A stretch of 64,000 nucleotides of DNA, taken from positions 372,001 to 436,000 of the forward strand of contig CAYXSX010000001.1 of NCBI GenBank assembly GCA_964467925.1, in the 5' to 3' direction. The stretch comes from CAYXSX01 sp964467925. GTDB lineage: Bacteria > Pseudomonadota > Alphaproteobacteria > Micavibrionales > Micavibrionaceae. Made by a program: the position numbers and the translations under genes. A model generated the notes under the pieces. That model did not search any database. It was given only the letters and a program-made list of their open reading frames with translations, and was not told where the DNA came from. Shown piece after piece: positions 7,874 to 16,733 of the stretch; the first letter of the stretch is position 1, and the number at the start of each line of letters is the position of its first letter.

Positions 7874-9388
7874 TTAAACGTCAAACACGACGCCCTGAGC
7901 AAGCGGCATCTGGCTGGAGTAATTGATCGTCTGGGTCTGGCGGCGCATATAAACTTTCCAGGCATCCGAGCCGCTTTCGCGCCCTCCCCCGGTTTCTTTT
8001 TCACCGCCAAAGGCCCCGCCGATTTCCGCGCCGCTTGTACCTATATTCACATTCGCGATGCCGCAATCACTGCCCGCAGCAGACAGGAACCGTTCGGATT
8101 CGCGTACATCCGTGGTGAAAATACATGACGATAAACCTTGCGGTACCGCATTCTGGATTTCGATCGCTTCGGTTAAATCCGAATATTCCATGACGTATAA
8201 AATGGGCGCGAAAGTCTCAGCGCGCACCACGTCACTTTGTTCTTTCATCTCAACCAGCGCGGGCCGGACGTAATATCCACCCTTATCTGCTCCGGAAGAT
8301 TTTACGCGCCCTCCCCCGGCCAGAACCTTGCCACCCTGCGCCTTCGCATTTTCCAGCGCGGTTTGCATGGCATCGAATGCAGCCTTGTCGATGAGCGGGC
8401 CTACCAGCGTGTCTTTCTTGAGCGGGGAACCGACGCGCACTTGCCCGTAAGCTTTGGTAAGGGCGGTTACTAATTTCTTCTTTACCAATTTATGAACGAT
8501 GAGGCGGCGCAAGGACGTGCAGCGCTGGCCGCAAGTGCCCACCGCGCCGAATAAAATCGCCCGCACGGCCATATCCAGATCGGCCGAAGGGGCAACGATC
8601 ATCGCGTTATTGCCCCCAAGTTCCAGTAGACTTTTACCCATACGCCGCGCCACGGCCTCGCCGACTGCGCGGCCCATCGGCACGCTTCCGGTCGCGCTGA
8701 TGAGAGGAAGTCTTTCATCCTCCACCAGTGCCTGACCCACGTCGCGTCCGCCGATCAAAACCTGCACCAGATGATCGGGCGCACGATGCCCGGCCTTTTT
8801 AAATCGTTTAAGCGCGCGGGAGAAAATCTCGGCGCAAGCCAGAGCGGTCAGCGGCGTTTTTTCGGAAGGTTTCCAGACGACCGGATCGCCGCAGACAAGT
8901 GCAAGCGCGCTGTTCCACGACCAGACGGCCACAGGAAAATTAAAGGCCGTAATCACGCCCACGGGGCCCAAGGGATGCCACATTTCACGCATATGGTGGC
9001 CGGGACGTTCCGAGGCGATGGTCAGGCCGTACAATTGCCGCGAAAGCCCGACAGCAAAATCGCAGATATCGATCATTTCCTGCACTTCGCCAAGCCCTTC
9101 GGAAAGGATCTTGCCGCATTCAAGCGTTACGAGCTTGCCCAGATCTTCCTTGGCGGCGCGAAGCTCCTCGCCAAGCAAGCGCACAAGCTCGCCGCGGACA
9201 GGTGCGGGAACGTCGCGCCAGGTTTGAAACGCCTTTTGCGCCCTGTCTGCCGCAGTTTTTACGTCTTTGGTTTTGTGCTGTTTCAATGTGGCGAGCTTGC
9301 TGCCATCCACGGGGGAAAAAACATCAAGATCGCCCGTTTTTACGGAAGTAAGGCCGAATTTTTTCAGAACTGTTTTGTAATCGCTCAT
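7874..9388 (-). CDS. ALDH7-type aldehyde dehydrogenase (aminoadipate-semialdehyde dehydrogenase-like)
   Basis: This 504-residue NAD(P)-dependent aldehyde dehydrogenase has the catalytic Cys290 in GTCGQRCTSLRR and the general base Glu256 in LLELGGNNAMIV. The N-terminal part (LYGLTIASERPGHHMREMWHPLG) and TAFNFPVAVWSWN match the ALDH7/antiquitin branch, which oxidises 2-aminoadipate 6-semialdehyde in lysine catabolism. Length is right for the family. It stands alone, with no other lysine-degradation gene nearby. The family call is firm; the substrate is inferred from the subfamily. Confidence 0.85.
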   Translation of the reverse strand: MSDYKTVLKKFGLTSVKTGDLDVFSPVDGSKLATLKQHKTKDVKTAADRAQKAFQTWRDVPAPVRGELVRLLGEELRAAKEDLGKLVTLECGKILSEGLGEVQEMIDICDFAVGLSRQLYGLTIASERPGHHMREMWHPLGPVGVITAFNFPVAVWSWNSALALVCGDPVVWKPSEKTPLTALACAEIFSRALKRFKKAGHRAPDHLVQVLIGGRDVGQALVEDERLPLISATGSVPMGRAVGEAVARRMGKSLLELGGNNAMIVAPSADLDMAVRAILFGAVGTCGQRCTSLRRLIVHKLVKKKLVTALTKAYGQVRVGSPLKKDTLVGPLIDKAAFDAMQTALENAKAQGGKVLAGGGRVKSSGADKGGYYVRPALVEMKEQSDVVRAETFAPILYVMEYSDLTEAIEIQNAVPQGLSSCIFTTDVRESERFLSAAGSDCGIANVNIGTSGAEIGGAFGGEKETGGGRESGSDAWKVYMRRQTQTINYSSQMPLAQGVVFDV

Positions 9389-9430
9389 AGAAAAATGGTA
9401 ACGCAGAAGAAGAAAAGATGCGAAGGGTTT

Positions 9431-9982
9431 TTAAAACCCCGCGCCGGGCTTTTGGAGATACTCCTCTTCCTCGGGGGTGTTTTCGCGGCCCAGAATTTTA
9501 TTCCGGTGCGGAAAACGACCGTATTTTTCAATCACCACACGGTGACGGATGGCGTAATCGTAGCCGGCGGGGTTTTCGTACTGCATCGTGCTCATGAGCT
9601 CGACGGAGCGGTTCTGGTCGCTCATATTCTCGCTGTGCTGGAACGGCACGTAAAGAAAGCCGCGTTTAACGGGCTCGAGTATCTGGTCGAAACCGCTGGC
9701 GATCGCCTTTTTCGCGGCCAGCAAGGCCTGCTCATCCGTTTCGAACGCCGCCGGAGTATCGCGGAACATATGGCGAGGGAACTGATCGAGTACTATCACA
9801 AGAGCAAGCGCCCCTTCCGCGTCCTTCGCCCAAGCCTGACACAAACCGTCCTTGGCCATCTGGTAAGTCACGCCGAAACGCTCCTTTACCAGCGCGTCAA
9901 ACTCGGGGCTTTTCTGGAACCATTGCTGGGGGTCGGTTTCGTTAAACCAGAAATGAATGATTTCGTGTTTCGTATCGCGCAT
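9431..9982 (-). CDS. DUF924 family protein
   Basis: This 183-residue soluble protein has the DUF924 pattern: an N-terminal HFWFNETDPQQWFQKSPEFD, the LDQFPRHMFRDTPAAF motif in the middle and FLYVPFQHSEN further on. The family adopts a TPR-like helical fold, and its function is not established. It lies downstream of fbcH on the same strand, separated by a perfect 11-bp palindrome, so it is probably a separate unit. No export signal is present. Confidence 0.85.
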   Translation of the reverse strand: MRDTKHEIIHFWFNETDPQQWFQKSPEFDALVKERFGVTYQMAKDGLCQAWAKDAEGALALVIVLDQFPRHMFRDTPAAFETDEQALLAAKKAIASGFDQILEPVKRGFLYVPFQHSENMSDQNRSVELMSTMQYENPAGYDYAIRHRVVIEKYGRFPHRNKILGRENTPEEEEYLQKPGAGF

Positions 9983-10027
9983 GAAAAAGACGGACCTTTC
10001 TCGGTTGATCGGAGGAAAAACTATCCT

Positions 10028-10057
10028 CCGGTATGCTACGTAAATTTAGCATACCGG
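10028..10057 (-). terminator. Perfect hairpin after fbcH
   Basis: CCGGTATGCTA (10028-10038) and TAGCATACCGG (10047-10057) form an uninterrupted 11-bp stem with an 8-base loop. On the fbcH strand a GTTTTT run follows a few bases later. This fits a factor-independent terminator for the bc1 operon, though the T-run is displaced from the stem. Confidence 0.65.
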
Positions 10058-10090
10058 CGCGGGAAAAGAAAACCGTTTGGCTCGAGATGA

Positions 10091-12178
10091 TTAATGGAGA
10101 TGCGCCCAGATCTTTTTCTTGGCGGCATACATAACGCCCGCAAAAGCCAGAAGGAAGATAATGACTTTCACCCCGGTGCGCTTGCGCTTTTCCATGTGAG
10201 GCTCTCCGGCCCAAGCCAGAAACTCCGCGACATCCTTGGCATATTGCTCTTTCGTCAGCGGGCTGCCGTCCTCATAGGCCACCATGCCGTCCAGCAATGG
10301 CGGAGGCATAGCAATGACGTTACCGGCCATATATTTGTTCCAGTATTGCCCGTCCCGCAAAGTGACCTCCTCCGGCACTTCTTCATAACCGGTCAGAAGA
10401 GCGTAGATATAATCCGCCCCGTGCGCCCGCGCCTTAACGATCAGCGACAGGTCGGGAGGATATGCCCCGCCATTGGCGGCCGTTGCTTGCTTCACATTTG
10501 CAAAGGGTGCCTTTAAGGAGTCGGACGGACGCGCGGGACGCTCAAACATTTCGCCCTCGTCGTCGGGGCCGTCTATAACAGTGTATTCCCCGGCGATATT
10601 CTTGACCTGATCCTCGGTATAACCCAGTGCAGTCAGGTTGCGGTAGGAAAGCCGATTCATGGAGTGACAGGCGGCGCAGACCTCGCGATAAACCTTAAAA
10701 CCGCGTTGTAGAGCCGCACGGTCATATGTGCCCGTCATGCCGGAAAAATGCCAGTGCTGGTGCGGGGGCGCTTCACCGCCCTCTGCCGCCTTGGCGGACG
10801 ATAACGGCAGAGCCATCACCGCGGTACAAAGCAATATCAGAAAACAAGCGGGCATTTTCATTTTACTTTGTGCTTTCTTTATCCAGTCTTCTTTCTTTTG
10901 CTCTTCCTCCAGAACGGAATCGTGGATACTGCGGGGCAGTTTGCGCGCCTTTTCGTTCTTGTTCAACCACGGCAATATCGCAAGGAAGAACGCGTAGTAA
11001 TAGGTTGTGCATATGAGCCCGAGGAAGCTAAGCGGGAGCGGACCCCAATGCGCATCGGCCGGTTTGCCGCCGATATAACCCAAAAGAATGAATACAGCCG
11101 CAAGAATCAGGAAGAATATCTTGAATAGCGGGCGGTAACGCGCTGAACGTACCGGATGCGTATCCAGCCACGGCAGGATGAGCAGAAGACCGATAGAGCC
11201 GAACATCGCGATCACTCCACCAAGCTTGGCGGAGATCAGAGTGATATCGGTAAAAGGAATGCCGATTTCAAACGTAATCGCGCGCAGCATGGCGTAGAAC
11301 GGCAGGAAGTACCATTCCGGCACGATATGCGGCGGGGTCACGAGAGGGTTGGCCTCGATATAGTTGTCGGGGTGGCCGAGCATGTCAGGCGCGAAGAATA
11401 CGAACAGCGCATATAGCGTCAGGAACACAACCGTGCCGAATGTGTCTTTTATCGTGTAATAGGGATGAAAGGTCACAGTGTCCTGCTTGCCCTTGGGCTC
11501 GATGCCGCTAGGGTTGTTGGAACCGCAGATATGCAGCGCGGCAACGTGCAGGAACACCACGGCAAAAATCACGAACGGCAACAGGTAATGCAGCGCAAAG
11601 AAGCGGTTCAGCGTGGGGTTGTCCACGGAAAATCCGCCCCAGAGCCATGTCACGATGCCATCACCTACCACCGGAATGGCGGAAAACAGGTTGGTGATCA
11701 CGGTCGCGCCCCAGAAGCTCATCTGACCCCAAGGCAGAACGTAACCCATAAAGGCGGTCGCCATCATCAGAAGGAAAATTACCACGCCGAGAATCCACAG
11801 AAGCTCGCGCGGTTTTTTATAAGAACCGTAATACATGCCGCGGAAAATATGGATGTAAACGGCGGCGAAGAAGAAAGACGCTCCGTTCATATGAAGGTCG
11901 CGCAGAAGCCAACCCCAGTTCACGTCGCGGTCGATGCGTTCCACCGAATTAAACGCCATATCGACATGCGCGGCGTAATTCATGGCCAGCGTAATACCGG
12001 TTACGATCATCAGAACCAGCATGACCATCAGGATCGCGCCAAAATTCCAGAAATAGTTAAAGTTTTTAGGCGTGGGGAAACTGCCGTATTCCCGCTGCAT
12101 CATTGTGAAAACCGGAAGACGTTCGTCGATCCAGTTCACCACAGGGTTTTTAAATTCTACGCGCTCACCACCAGCCAT
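10091..12178 (-). CDS. fbcH: Fused cytochrome b / cytochrome c1 precursor of the bc1 complex
   Basis: One 695-residue frame encodes two respiratory subunits. Residues 1-410 are cytochrome b with its membrane helices. The heme ligands are H96 and H110 (LRDLHMNG, YIHIFRG) and H197 and H211, spaced by 14 in each pair as the family requires. PEWY at 287-290 marks the quinol site. Residues 440-465 form an internal signal peptide (MKMPACFLILL...AKA). Cytochrome c1 follows, with CAACH at 501-505, axial Met624 in IAMPPPL and a C-terminal anchor at about 669-686. In Bradyrhizobium the same fusion is cleaved by signal peptidase into two subunits. petA lies immediately upstream. Confidence 0.95.
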   Translation of the reverse strand: MAGGERVEFKNPVVNWIDERLPVFTMMQREYGSFPTPKNFNYFWNFGAILMVMLVLMIVTGITLAMNYAAHVDMAFNSVERIDRDVNWGWLLRDLHMNGASFFFAAVYIHIFRGMYYGSYKKPRELLWILGVVIFLLMMATAFMGYVLPWGQMSFWGATVITNLFSAIPVVGDGIVTWLWGGFSVDNPTLNRFFALHYLLPFVIFAVVFLHVAALHICGSNNPSGIEPKGKQDTVTFHPYYTIKDTFGTVVFLTLYALFVFFAPDMLGHPDNYIEANPLVTPPHIVPEWYFLPFYAMLRAITFEIGIPFTDITLISAKLGGVIAMFGSIGLLLILPWLDTHPVRSARYRPLFKIFFLILAAVFILLGYIGGKPADAHWGPLPLSFLGLICTTYYYAFFLAILPWLNKNEKARKLPRSIHDSVLEEEQKKEDWIKKAQSKMKMPACFLILLCTAVMALPLSSAKAAEGGEAPPHQHWHFSGMTGTYDRAALQRGFKVYREVCAACHSMNRLSYRNLTALGYTEDQVKNIAGEYTVIDGPDDEGEMFERPARPSDSLKAPFANVKQATAANGGAYPPDLSLIVKARAHGADYIYALLTGYEEVPEEVTLRDGQYWNKYMAGNVIAMPPPLLDGMVAYEDGSPLTKEQYAKDVAEFLAWAGEPHMEKRKRTGVKVIIFLLAFAGVMYAAKKKIWAHLH

Positions 12179-12208
12179 TATCCAGTCCCTTTTTCTTCCT
12201 TAAATTTC

Positions 12209-12757
12209 TTATCCGATTTTAATCACTGTATCGCTTGTAAACGCATAGGGCGGCACAGCGAGGTTTTTCGGCGCCGGACCTTTACGGATACGCCCCGATG
12301 TATCATAGTGCGAACCGTGGCACGGACACAGCCAACCGCCGTATTCACCGCGAGCCTCACCCGGTTTTTGCCCTGAAGGAACGCAGCCGAGATGGGTACA
12401 GATACCAACAAGTACTAGCCACTCCGGTTTTTCCACGCGGGCTTCGTCCGTTTGTTTGTCGATCAGGTTTTCCAGTTCGACGCTACGCGCCTCTTCAATC
12501 TCTTCTTCCGTGCGGTGGCGGATAAAAACCGGCTTGCCGCGCCACATTACAGTCACGGACTGCCCTACTTCGATCGGAGAAATGTCTACTTCCGTTGTGG
12601 ACAACGCCAGCGTGTCGGCCGCAGGGTTCATGGAATCGATAAAGGGCCATGCCATAGAGGCCGCGCCCACCGCGCCGAAAGCCCCGGCGGCAAGCTGAAG
12701 GAAATCGCGTCTGGTTTCGTCCTTTGCGCCGCGCGCCGCTTTTGATCCTACTGCCAT
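12209..12757 (-). CDS. petA: Ubiquinol-cytochrome c reductase Rieske iron-sulfur subunit
   Basis: This 182-residue subunit passes electrons from ubiquinol to cytochrome c1. The two cluster-binding boxes CTHLGC and CPCHGSHYD give two Cys and two His ligands to the 2Fe-2S centre. The N-terminus has a twin-arginine-type RRDFLQLAAG sequence and a single hydrophobic anchor. I use the ATG at 12757 because it directly precedes the expected MAVGSKAARG start; a longer frame reaches 12847 without clear family support. It is the first gene of the bc1 operon, 30 bases before fbcH. The gap to the divergent trmL must hold the promoter. Confidence 0.93.
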   Translation of the reverse strand: MAVGSKAARGAKDETRRDFLQLAAGAFGAVGAASMAWPFIDSMNPAADTLALSTTEVDISPIEVGQSVTVMWRGKPVFIRHRTEEEIEEARSVELENLIDKQTDEARVEKPEWLVLVGICTHLGCVPSGQKPGEARGEYGGWLCPCHGSHYDTSGRIRKGPAPKNLAVPPYAFTSDTVIKIG

Positions 12758-12935
12758 ATGTCTTAATTCCGCTCTTCTTTTTTGATAAATGACCCCTAAG
12801 GGCATGAATTTCGAGAAATGTTTACTCTTCTCTTTATATATGATCAATCCCTTGATATCCAGATAGCATCATTTTTTTATATTTTTTCCACACGGTTAAA
12901 TCGTTGTGGCCTTAAGTTAAGCGGATCAGACCCCC

Positions 12936-13400
12936 ATGCCCCTTCACCTTGCCCTGTATCAACCCGATATTCCGCAAAATGTAGGCGCGGCCATGCGGCT
13001 TTGTGCGTGCCTGGATGTGGCGCTGCATATTATCGAACCCTGCGGCTTTCCTTGGGATATGCGTAAAATCAGGCAGGCGGGAATGGATTATGTGGATGCG
13101 ATCGAGATTACCCGCCATAAAAGCTGGGCCACGTTTCGGGAAAATCAGGGCGGGCGCATCCTGCTTATGACCACCAAGGGAGCGCAGCCCTATACGCAAT
13201 TCGAATACCAGGACGGCGATATTTTGCTGGCGGGGCGTGAAAGCGCGGGTGTGCCGGATCATGTTCACGAAGCGGCGGACGAGCGGCTTGTGATTCCCAT
13301 GAAAGCGGGTATAAGATCCCTCAACATTATCAATGCCGGCGCGATGGTGCTGGGCGAAGCTTTGAGGCAGACAAATGGCTTTACAACAAAAACAACTTAA
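12936..13400 (+). CDS. trmL: tRNA (cytidine/uridine-2'-O-)-methyltransferase TrmL
   Basis: This 154-residue SPOUT methyltransferase modifies the wobble nucleotide 34 of tRNA-Leu isoacceptors. The start LALYQPDIPQNVGAAMRLCAC, the ILLAGRESAGVP loop and the RSLNIINAGAMVLGEALRQ trefoil-knot region that binds SAM are all typical. Length is as expected. It is divergent from petA, and its end overlaps hemF by 26 bases. Confidence 0.9.
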   Translation: MPLHLALYQPDIPQNVGAAMRLCACLDVALHIIEPCGFPWDMRKIRQAGMDYVDAIEITRHKSWATFRENQGGRILLMTTKGAQPYTQFEYQDGDILLAGRESAGVPDHVHEAADERLVIPMKAGIRSLNIINAGAMVLGEALRQTNGFTTKTT

Positions 13401-14274
13401 TTCGGCTCAAACCGATTTATCCCAACGCAAGGCCGAAGCGACCGCATGGTTCCGCGAAATTCGCGATTCCATCTGCGCGGCGTTTGAGGAACTGGAGGAC
13501 AGGCTTGAAAGCGGCCCCCATGCCGCCAAACCCGTCGGACGGTTCGAACGCACGAAATGGCAAAAGGATGAAACGCAAGGGCCCCTTAAGGGCGGCGGGG
13601 AAATATCGCTGATGCGCGGGCGCGTATTTGAAAAGGTCGGCGTGAATTTTTCCGAGGTGCACGGGACCTTTAGCGAGGAATTCCGTGAGGCTATTCCCGG
13701 CGCCGTGGAAAGCGGCGGTGAATTTTGGGCCTCGGGCATATCGCTGGTGGCGCATATGCAAAGCCCGCTGGTTCCCGCCGTGCATATGAATACGCGCATG
13801 ATCTGCACCTCCAAAACATGGTTCGGCGGCGGAGCGGATTTAACGCCGATGGTAGAGGATACGGAAGATACTAAAATCTTCCACGCAGCGTTCAAGGAAT
13901 GTTGCGACGTCCATGATCCGGCCTATTACAAGGAATACAAGGAATGGTGCGACCGGTATTTTTACCTCCCCCATCGCGGGGAGCCGCGCGGGATCGGCGG
14001 TATTTTCTATGATTACAAGGATGATGACTGGGATGAAGATTTCGCGTTTACGAAGGACGTGGGCCGGACGTTCCGCGATGTTTACCCGCAAATCGTGCGC
14101 CGCCATTTGAACGAGCTCTGGACGGACGAACAGCGCGAGCACCAATTGGTTAAACGCGGCCGGTATGTGGAATTTAACCTGCTCTACGACCGCGGCACGC
14201 AGTTCGGCCTGAAGACCGGCGGCAACACCGAAGCGATCCTGATGTCTCTGCCGCCGGAATGTAAGTGGCCGTGA
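13375..14274 (+). CDS. hemF: Oxygen-dependent coproporphyrinogen III oxidase
   Basis: This 299-residue enzyme oxidatively decarboxylates coproporphyrinogen III to protoporphyrinogen IX, the aerobic route of heme synthesis. Clear family blocks are VPAVHMNTRMI, WFGGGADLTP, YYKEYKEWCDRYFYLPHRGEPRGIGG cut at natural points, and RGRYVEFNLLYDRGTQFGLKTGGN near the C-terminus. The start overlaps trmL by 26 bases, so expression is coupled. Presence of an aerobic oxidase next to the bc1 genes fits an aerobe. Confidence 0.95.
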   Translation: MALQQKQLNSAQTDLSQRKAEATAWFREIRDSICAAFEELEDRLESGPHAAKPVGRFERTKWQKDETQGPLKGGGEISLMRGRVFEKVGVNFSEVHGTFSEEFREAIPGAVESGGEFWASGISLVAHMQSPLVPAVHMNTRMICTSKTWFGGGADLTPMVEDTEDTKIFHAAFKECCDVHDPAYYKEYKEWCDRYFYLPHRGEPRGIGGIFYDYKDDDWDEDFAFTKDVGRTFRDVYPQIVRRHLNELWTDEQREHQLVKRGRYVEFNLLYDRGTQFGLKTGGNTEAILMSLPPECKWP

Positions 14275-14277
14275 GCA

Positions 14278-14589
14278 TTATGCGGGAACCGCTAAGGGTT
14301 CGGCATATTCTCTGGCAGCCAAGACTCTATTCGCTGTTGTAAGAGCACTCGCAGCGCTGAATGCCTTTACGGGTTCAAAAGTAGTCATCAAGTCGTTAAA
14401 CCTTGCACAATAACTCCCGCTGTCATCCCGCGCTTCCACCACAACCAGCGCATCGTCTTTTCTTAAAGTAATTTTTGTTATAGCGCTGCTACCCCCCTCT
14501 GCCTTCGCCGAATCCCTCTCAAAACCAAGGGTTGTCGCCATTTGATAAAGCGCATGCTGTTCGTCCACTGAAATACCTGTACCTGACAT
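14278..14589 (-). CDS. Hypothetical protein
   Basis: I do not recognise this 103-residue protein. It has alternating hydrophobic stretches (ITKITLRKDDALVVVEARD) suggesting beta strands, then an Ala-rich helical end (FSAASALTTANRVLAAREYA). It has no signal peptide. It converges on hemF with only three bases between the stops. Its upstream region is AT-rich and is shared with the divergent small gene at 14799, but the two proteins are not obviously related. Confidence 0.55.
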   Translation of the reverse strand: MSGTGISVDEQHALYQMATTLGFERDSAKAEGGSSAITKITLRKDDALVVVEARDDSGSYCARFNDLMTTFEPVKAFSAASALTTANRVLAAREYAEPLAVPA

Positions 14590-14798
14590 TATTAATCTTC
14601 CTTTTTATTGTGGTTGAACTTTGTTTTAACCAGCACCTTAAAAATATGTCAACAACCGCCTATGTTGCAACGCACCGTAAAAAACAACAGCCGAGATATT
14701 TTTTATATCTTTATGTGATTTTTTATTGCATTTGGCGCGTTGGTTTTTTACTAAAAAAGAAGACTAAATTTTTTACTGAGTAACACGGAGATTAAAAA

Positions 14799-15104
14799 AT
14801 GAATGGCACAGCAAAATCCCCACACGTTTCAGCCTTCCAGCTTATTGCTGATGGAACAGAACGTGCCGGAGACGCATCCAGACTTTTTGATGAGTATATA
14901 ATTGTAGATGATACGGCTGTTTTGAACGGCCCAGATGGAGCCCTAAACGCATTAATGAAATCCTGCGGCGCAGAGGAAGTTTCTGTCACTACAACCGCAG
15001 AGGGTACGGTGGTGAGAGTTTATGCGGAAAGAAGACGCGATACGGACTATGATTATACAACCCCTGCGACAAATACTATCGACCATCCGATCGTAGCCGC
15101 CTAA
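14799..15104 (+). CDS. Hypothetical protein
   Basis: This 101-residue acidic protein is not recognised. It has a mixed alpha/beta look, with EYIIVDDTAVLNGPDGALNALMKSCG in the middle and VSVTTTAEGTVVRVYAERR near the end. A CGGAG ribosome site precedes the ATG. The stop overlaps the cca stop by 4 bases on the opposite strand. It is separated from the divergent gene at 14278 by about 210 bases of AT-rich DNA with no gene. It could be an accessory or lineage-restricted gene. Confidence 0.55.
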   Translation: MNGTAKSPHVSAFQLIADGTERAGDASRLFDEYIIVDDTAVLNGPDGALNALMKSCGAEEVSVTTTAEGTVVRVYAERRRDTDYDYTTPATNTIDHPIVAA

Positions 15105-16252
15105 CCGAATCCTCGATCAACCCACTCCTGCTCCATCGTCTTAAGAACCTGCCCGAGCGCGGGGCCGGGTTTGTGACCTTGGGCGATGAGATCGTTGCCT
15201 GTGACGGGGAAAACGGGAATGTCCCATTCGCGCGCGGTTTTCAAGTTTGCGGCAAAAGCGGCGGCGGAAATTTTTTCCTGCGCCCGCAGGATGATCAACA
15301 CTTGCGCGGCTGCCTCGCGGCCATGTTTATAAACCGCGACCTTGATGCCGTGATCGGTTTCTAAATCAGGCATGCCGAGAACCTCGTCAATTGCTTTAAT
15401 TTGCGCCTGTAGCGCTTTGGGTAAAATCATAAATTTATCATAAGGGCCTGCCAAAACATAAAGCCGCGCCGCCAGCCCCCCCTCCCCCGCACACAGGCGA
15501 GAGAGCACCTCATAAACTTCCGGCGCGGGGGCAAGAGATTTCAGTACGCCCGCATCAAACATCGCCTTCAAGGCCGGAACGGGATCGGGCGCGGCGAGGA
15601 GTTTAAAAAATTCCTGCGTAATGCGTTCCTTCGAAAGCGTGGCGATTTTATCCGCCGCTGCCGCGATAGCCTTGATCGCGCCCTCCTCCATCTCCTCATC
15701 GCCATACCATGCGTGAAAACGGAAGAAACGCAAGATGCGTAAATAATCCTCGGCAATGCGCTGCGCCGGATCACCGACAAAAACGATTCGCGGCGGAGAT
15801 AGATCGTCCAGCGCAGAGCCCAGCGGGTCGAACACCTGCCCGCCCTCGTCCATCAGAAAGGTGTTGATGGTGAAATCGCGGCGCTGCGCATCTTCGCGCC
15901 AGTCTGTAGTAAAGGCCACCGTGGCACGCCGCCCGTCGGTGGAGACATCCTTGCGGAGTGTCGTAATTTCAAAACTGCGCTTATCGAGGGCCGCCGTCAC
16001 CGTGCCGTGATCAATCCCCGTAGGGATAACCTTTATCCCGGCTGCCTCCAATTTTTCCGTGACAGCATCCGGCGTTAAAACAGTCGCGATATCGACATCG
16101 CCGACCACCTCACCCAATAACGCATTGCGCACACAACCGCCGACGAATAGCGCCTGAGGCACCGCCGCGCCGTTATTGAGCGCGCTCATCACCGCGCGGG
16201 TTTGCGGGGCGTTCATCCAATCCTGCATCTTTATGGTGCGTACGGGTTTCAT
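15101..16252 (-). CDS. cca: CCA tRNA nucleotidyltransferase / poly(A) polymerase family
   Basis: This 383-residue class II nucleotidyltransferase adds or repairs the CCA end of tRNAs. The head domain shows LFVGGCVRNALLGEVVGDVDIAT with the two catalytic aspartates, then RRDFTINTFLMD and DDLSPPRIVFVGDPAQRIAEDYLRILRFFRF, which hold the nucleotide-binding and neck residues. The C-terminal body is shorter than in E. coli and has no HD domain, as is usual in Alphaproteobacteria. The start overlaps the upstream DUF1285 gene in an ATGA junction, which implies translational coupling. Confidence 0.9.
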   Translation of the reverse strand: MKPVRTIKMQDWMNAPQTRAVMSALNNGAAVPQALFVGGCVRNALLGEVVGDVDIATVLTPDAVTEKLEAAGIKVIPTGIDHGTVTAALDKRSFEITTLRKDVSTDGRRATVAFTTDWREDAQRRDFTINTFLMDEGGQVFDPLGSALDDLSPPRIVFVGDPAQRIAEDYLRILRFFRFHAWYGDEEMEEGAIKAIAAAADKIATLSKERITQEFFKLLAAPDPVPALKAMFDAGVLKSLAPAPEVYEVLSRLCAGEGGLAARLYVLAGPYDKFMILPKALQAQIKAIDEVLGMPDLETDHGIKVAVYKHGREAAAQVLIILRAQEKISAAAFAANLKTAREWDIPVFPVTGNDLIAQGHKPGPALGQVLKTMEQEWVDRGFG

Positions 16253-16683
16253 TGCTTCGTCTCCCCCAACGGAAAAACCGCGCCGCAGATCGTAATTTGC
16301 GGGCCGAAATCTTCTACCAAATTATAAAGCGCTGCTCTGCCTATACGGGCAAACAAACCGTTCCTTATTTCGACATAAGGAATGCCCTCCCGCAATTCCC
16401 AGACACTACCCTCATCCAGTTCCACCGTTTCATCCATATTGGTGCGTAATGTGAGCGCGCCGTCATCCGCCTCGTAATCCACAATAACAAACGGCACGTC
16501 TTCCACCTCCACCGGATATTTTTCAAACGGGGTCTGAAGCCAGTAATTTCCGTCCTCATCCCGTTTCAATGCGCGGTCGGCAAAGAGTTTGGCGAGGCGG
16601 CGGCGCGCGATTTTCACGCCCTCGTGCAACCACGATCCGTCACGGAGAATTTTAAAATCTGCCTTTTGCGCTTCACTCGTCAT
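16249..16683 (-). CDS. DUF1285 family protein
   Basis: This 144-residue protein has the DUF1285 pattern: ILRDGSWLHEGVKIARRRLAKLFA, then GNYWLQTPFEKYPVEVEDVPFVI, and an IRNGLFARIGRAALYNL end. The family fold is two small beta-rich domains, and the function is unknown. I use the ATG at 16683; a TTG at 16713 would add ten residues. It overlaps cca by 4 bases and is divergent from moxR with a gap of only about 50 bases. A link to RNA metabolism is suggested only by its coupling to cca. Confidence 0.8.
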   Translation of the reverse strand: MTSEAQKADFKILRDGSWLHEGVKIARRRLAKLFADRALKRDEDGNYWLQTPFEKYPVEVEDVPFVIVDYEADDGALTLRTNMDETVELDEGSVWELREGIPYVEIRNGLFARIGRAALYNLVEDFGPQITICGAVFPLGETKQ

Positions 16684-16733
16684 GGCATTAGTATAAACTG
16701 CAATCGCACCCAAACTTAAGGAGAATTCTTACC

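Noticed and set aside
7664..8128. A 154-residue plus-strand frame over the palindromic repeat
   Set aside because: Half of it is the dispersed palindrome and the rest is antisense to the aldehyde dehydrogenase gene, so it is a frame created by the repeat.
14532..14783. An 83-residue hydrophobic plus-strand frame upstream of the gene at 14799
   Set aside because: It overlaps the opposite-strand gene at 14278, is mostly AT-rich DNA read as Phe/Leu/Tyr, and has no ribosome site or family resemblance.
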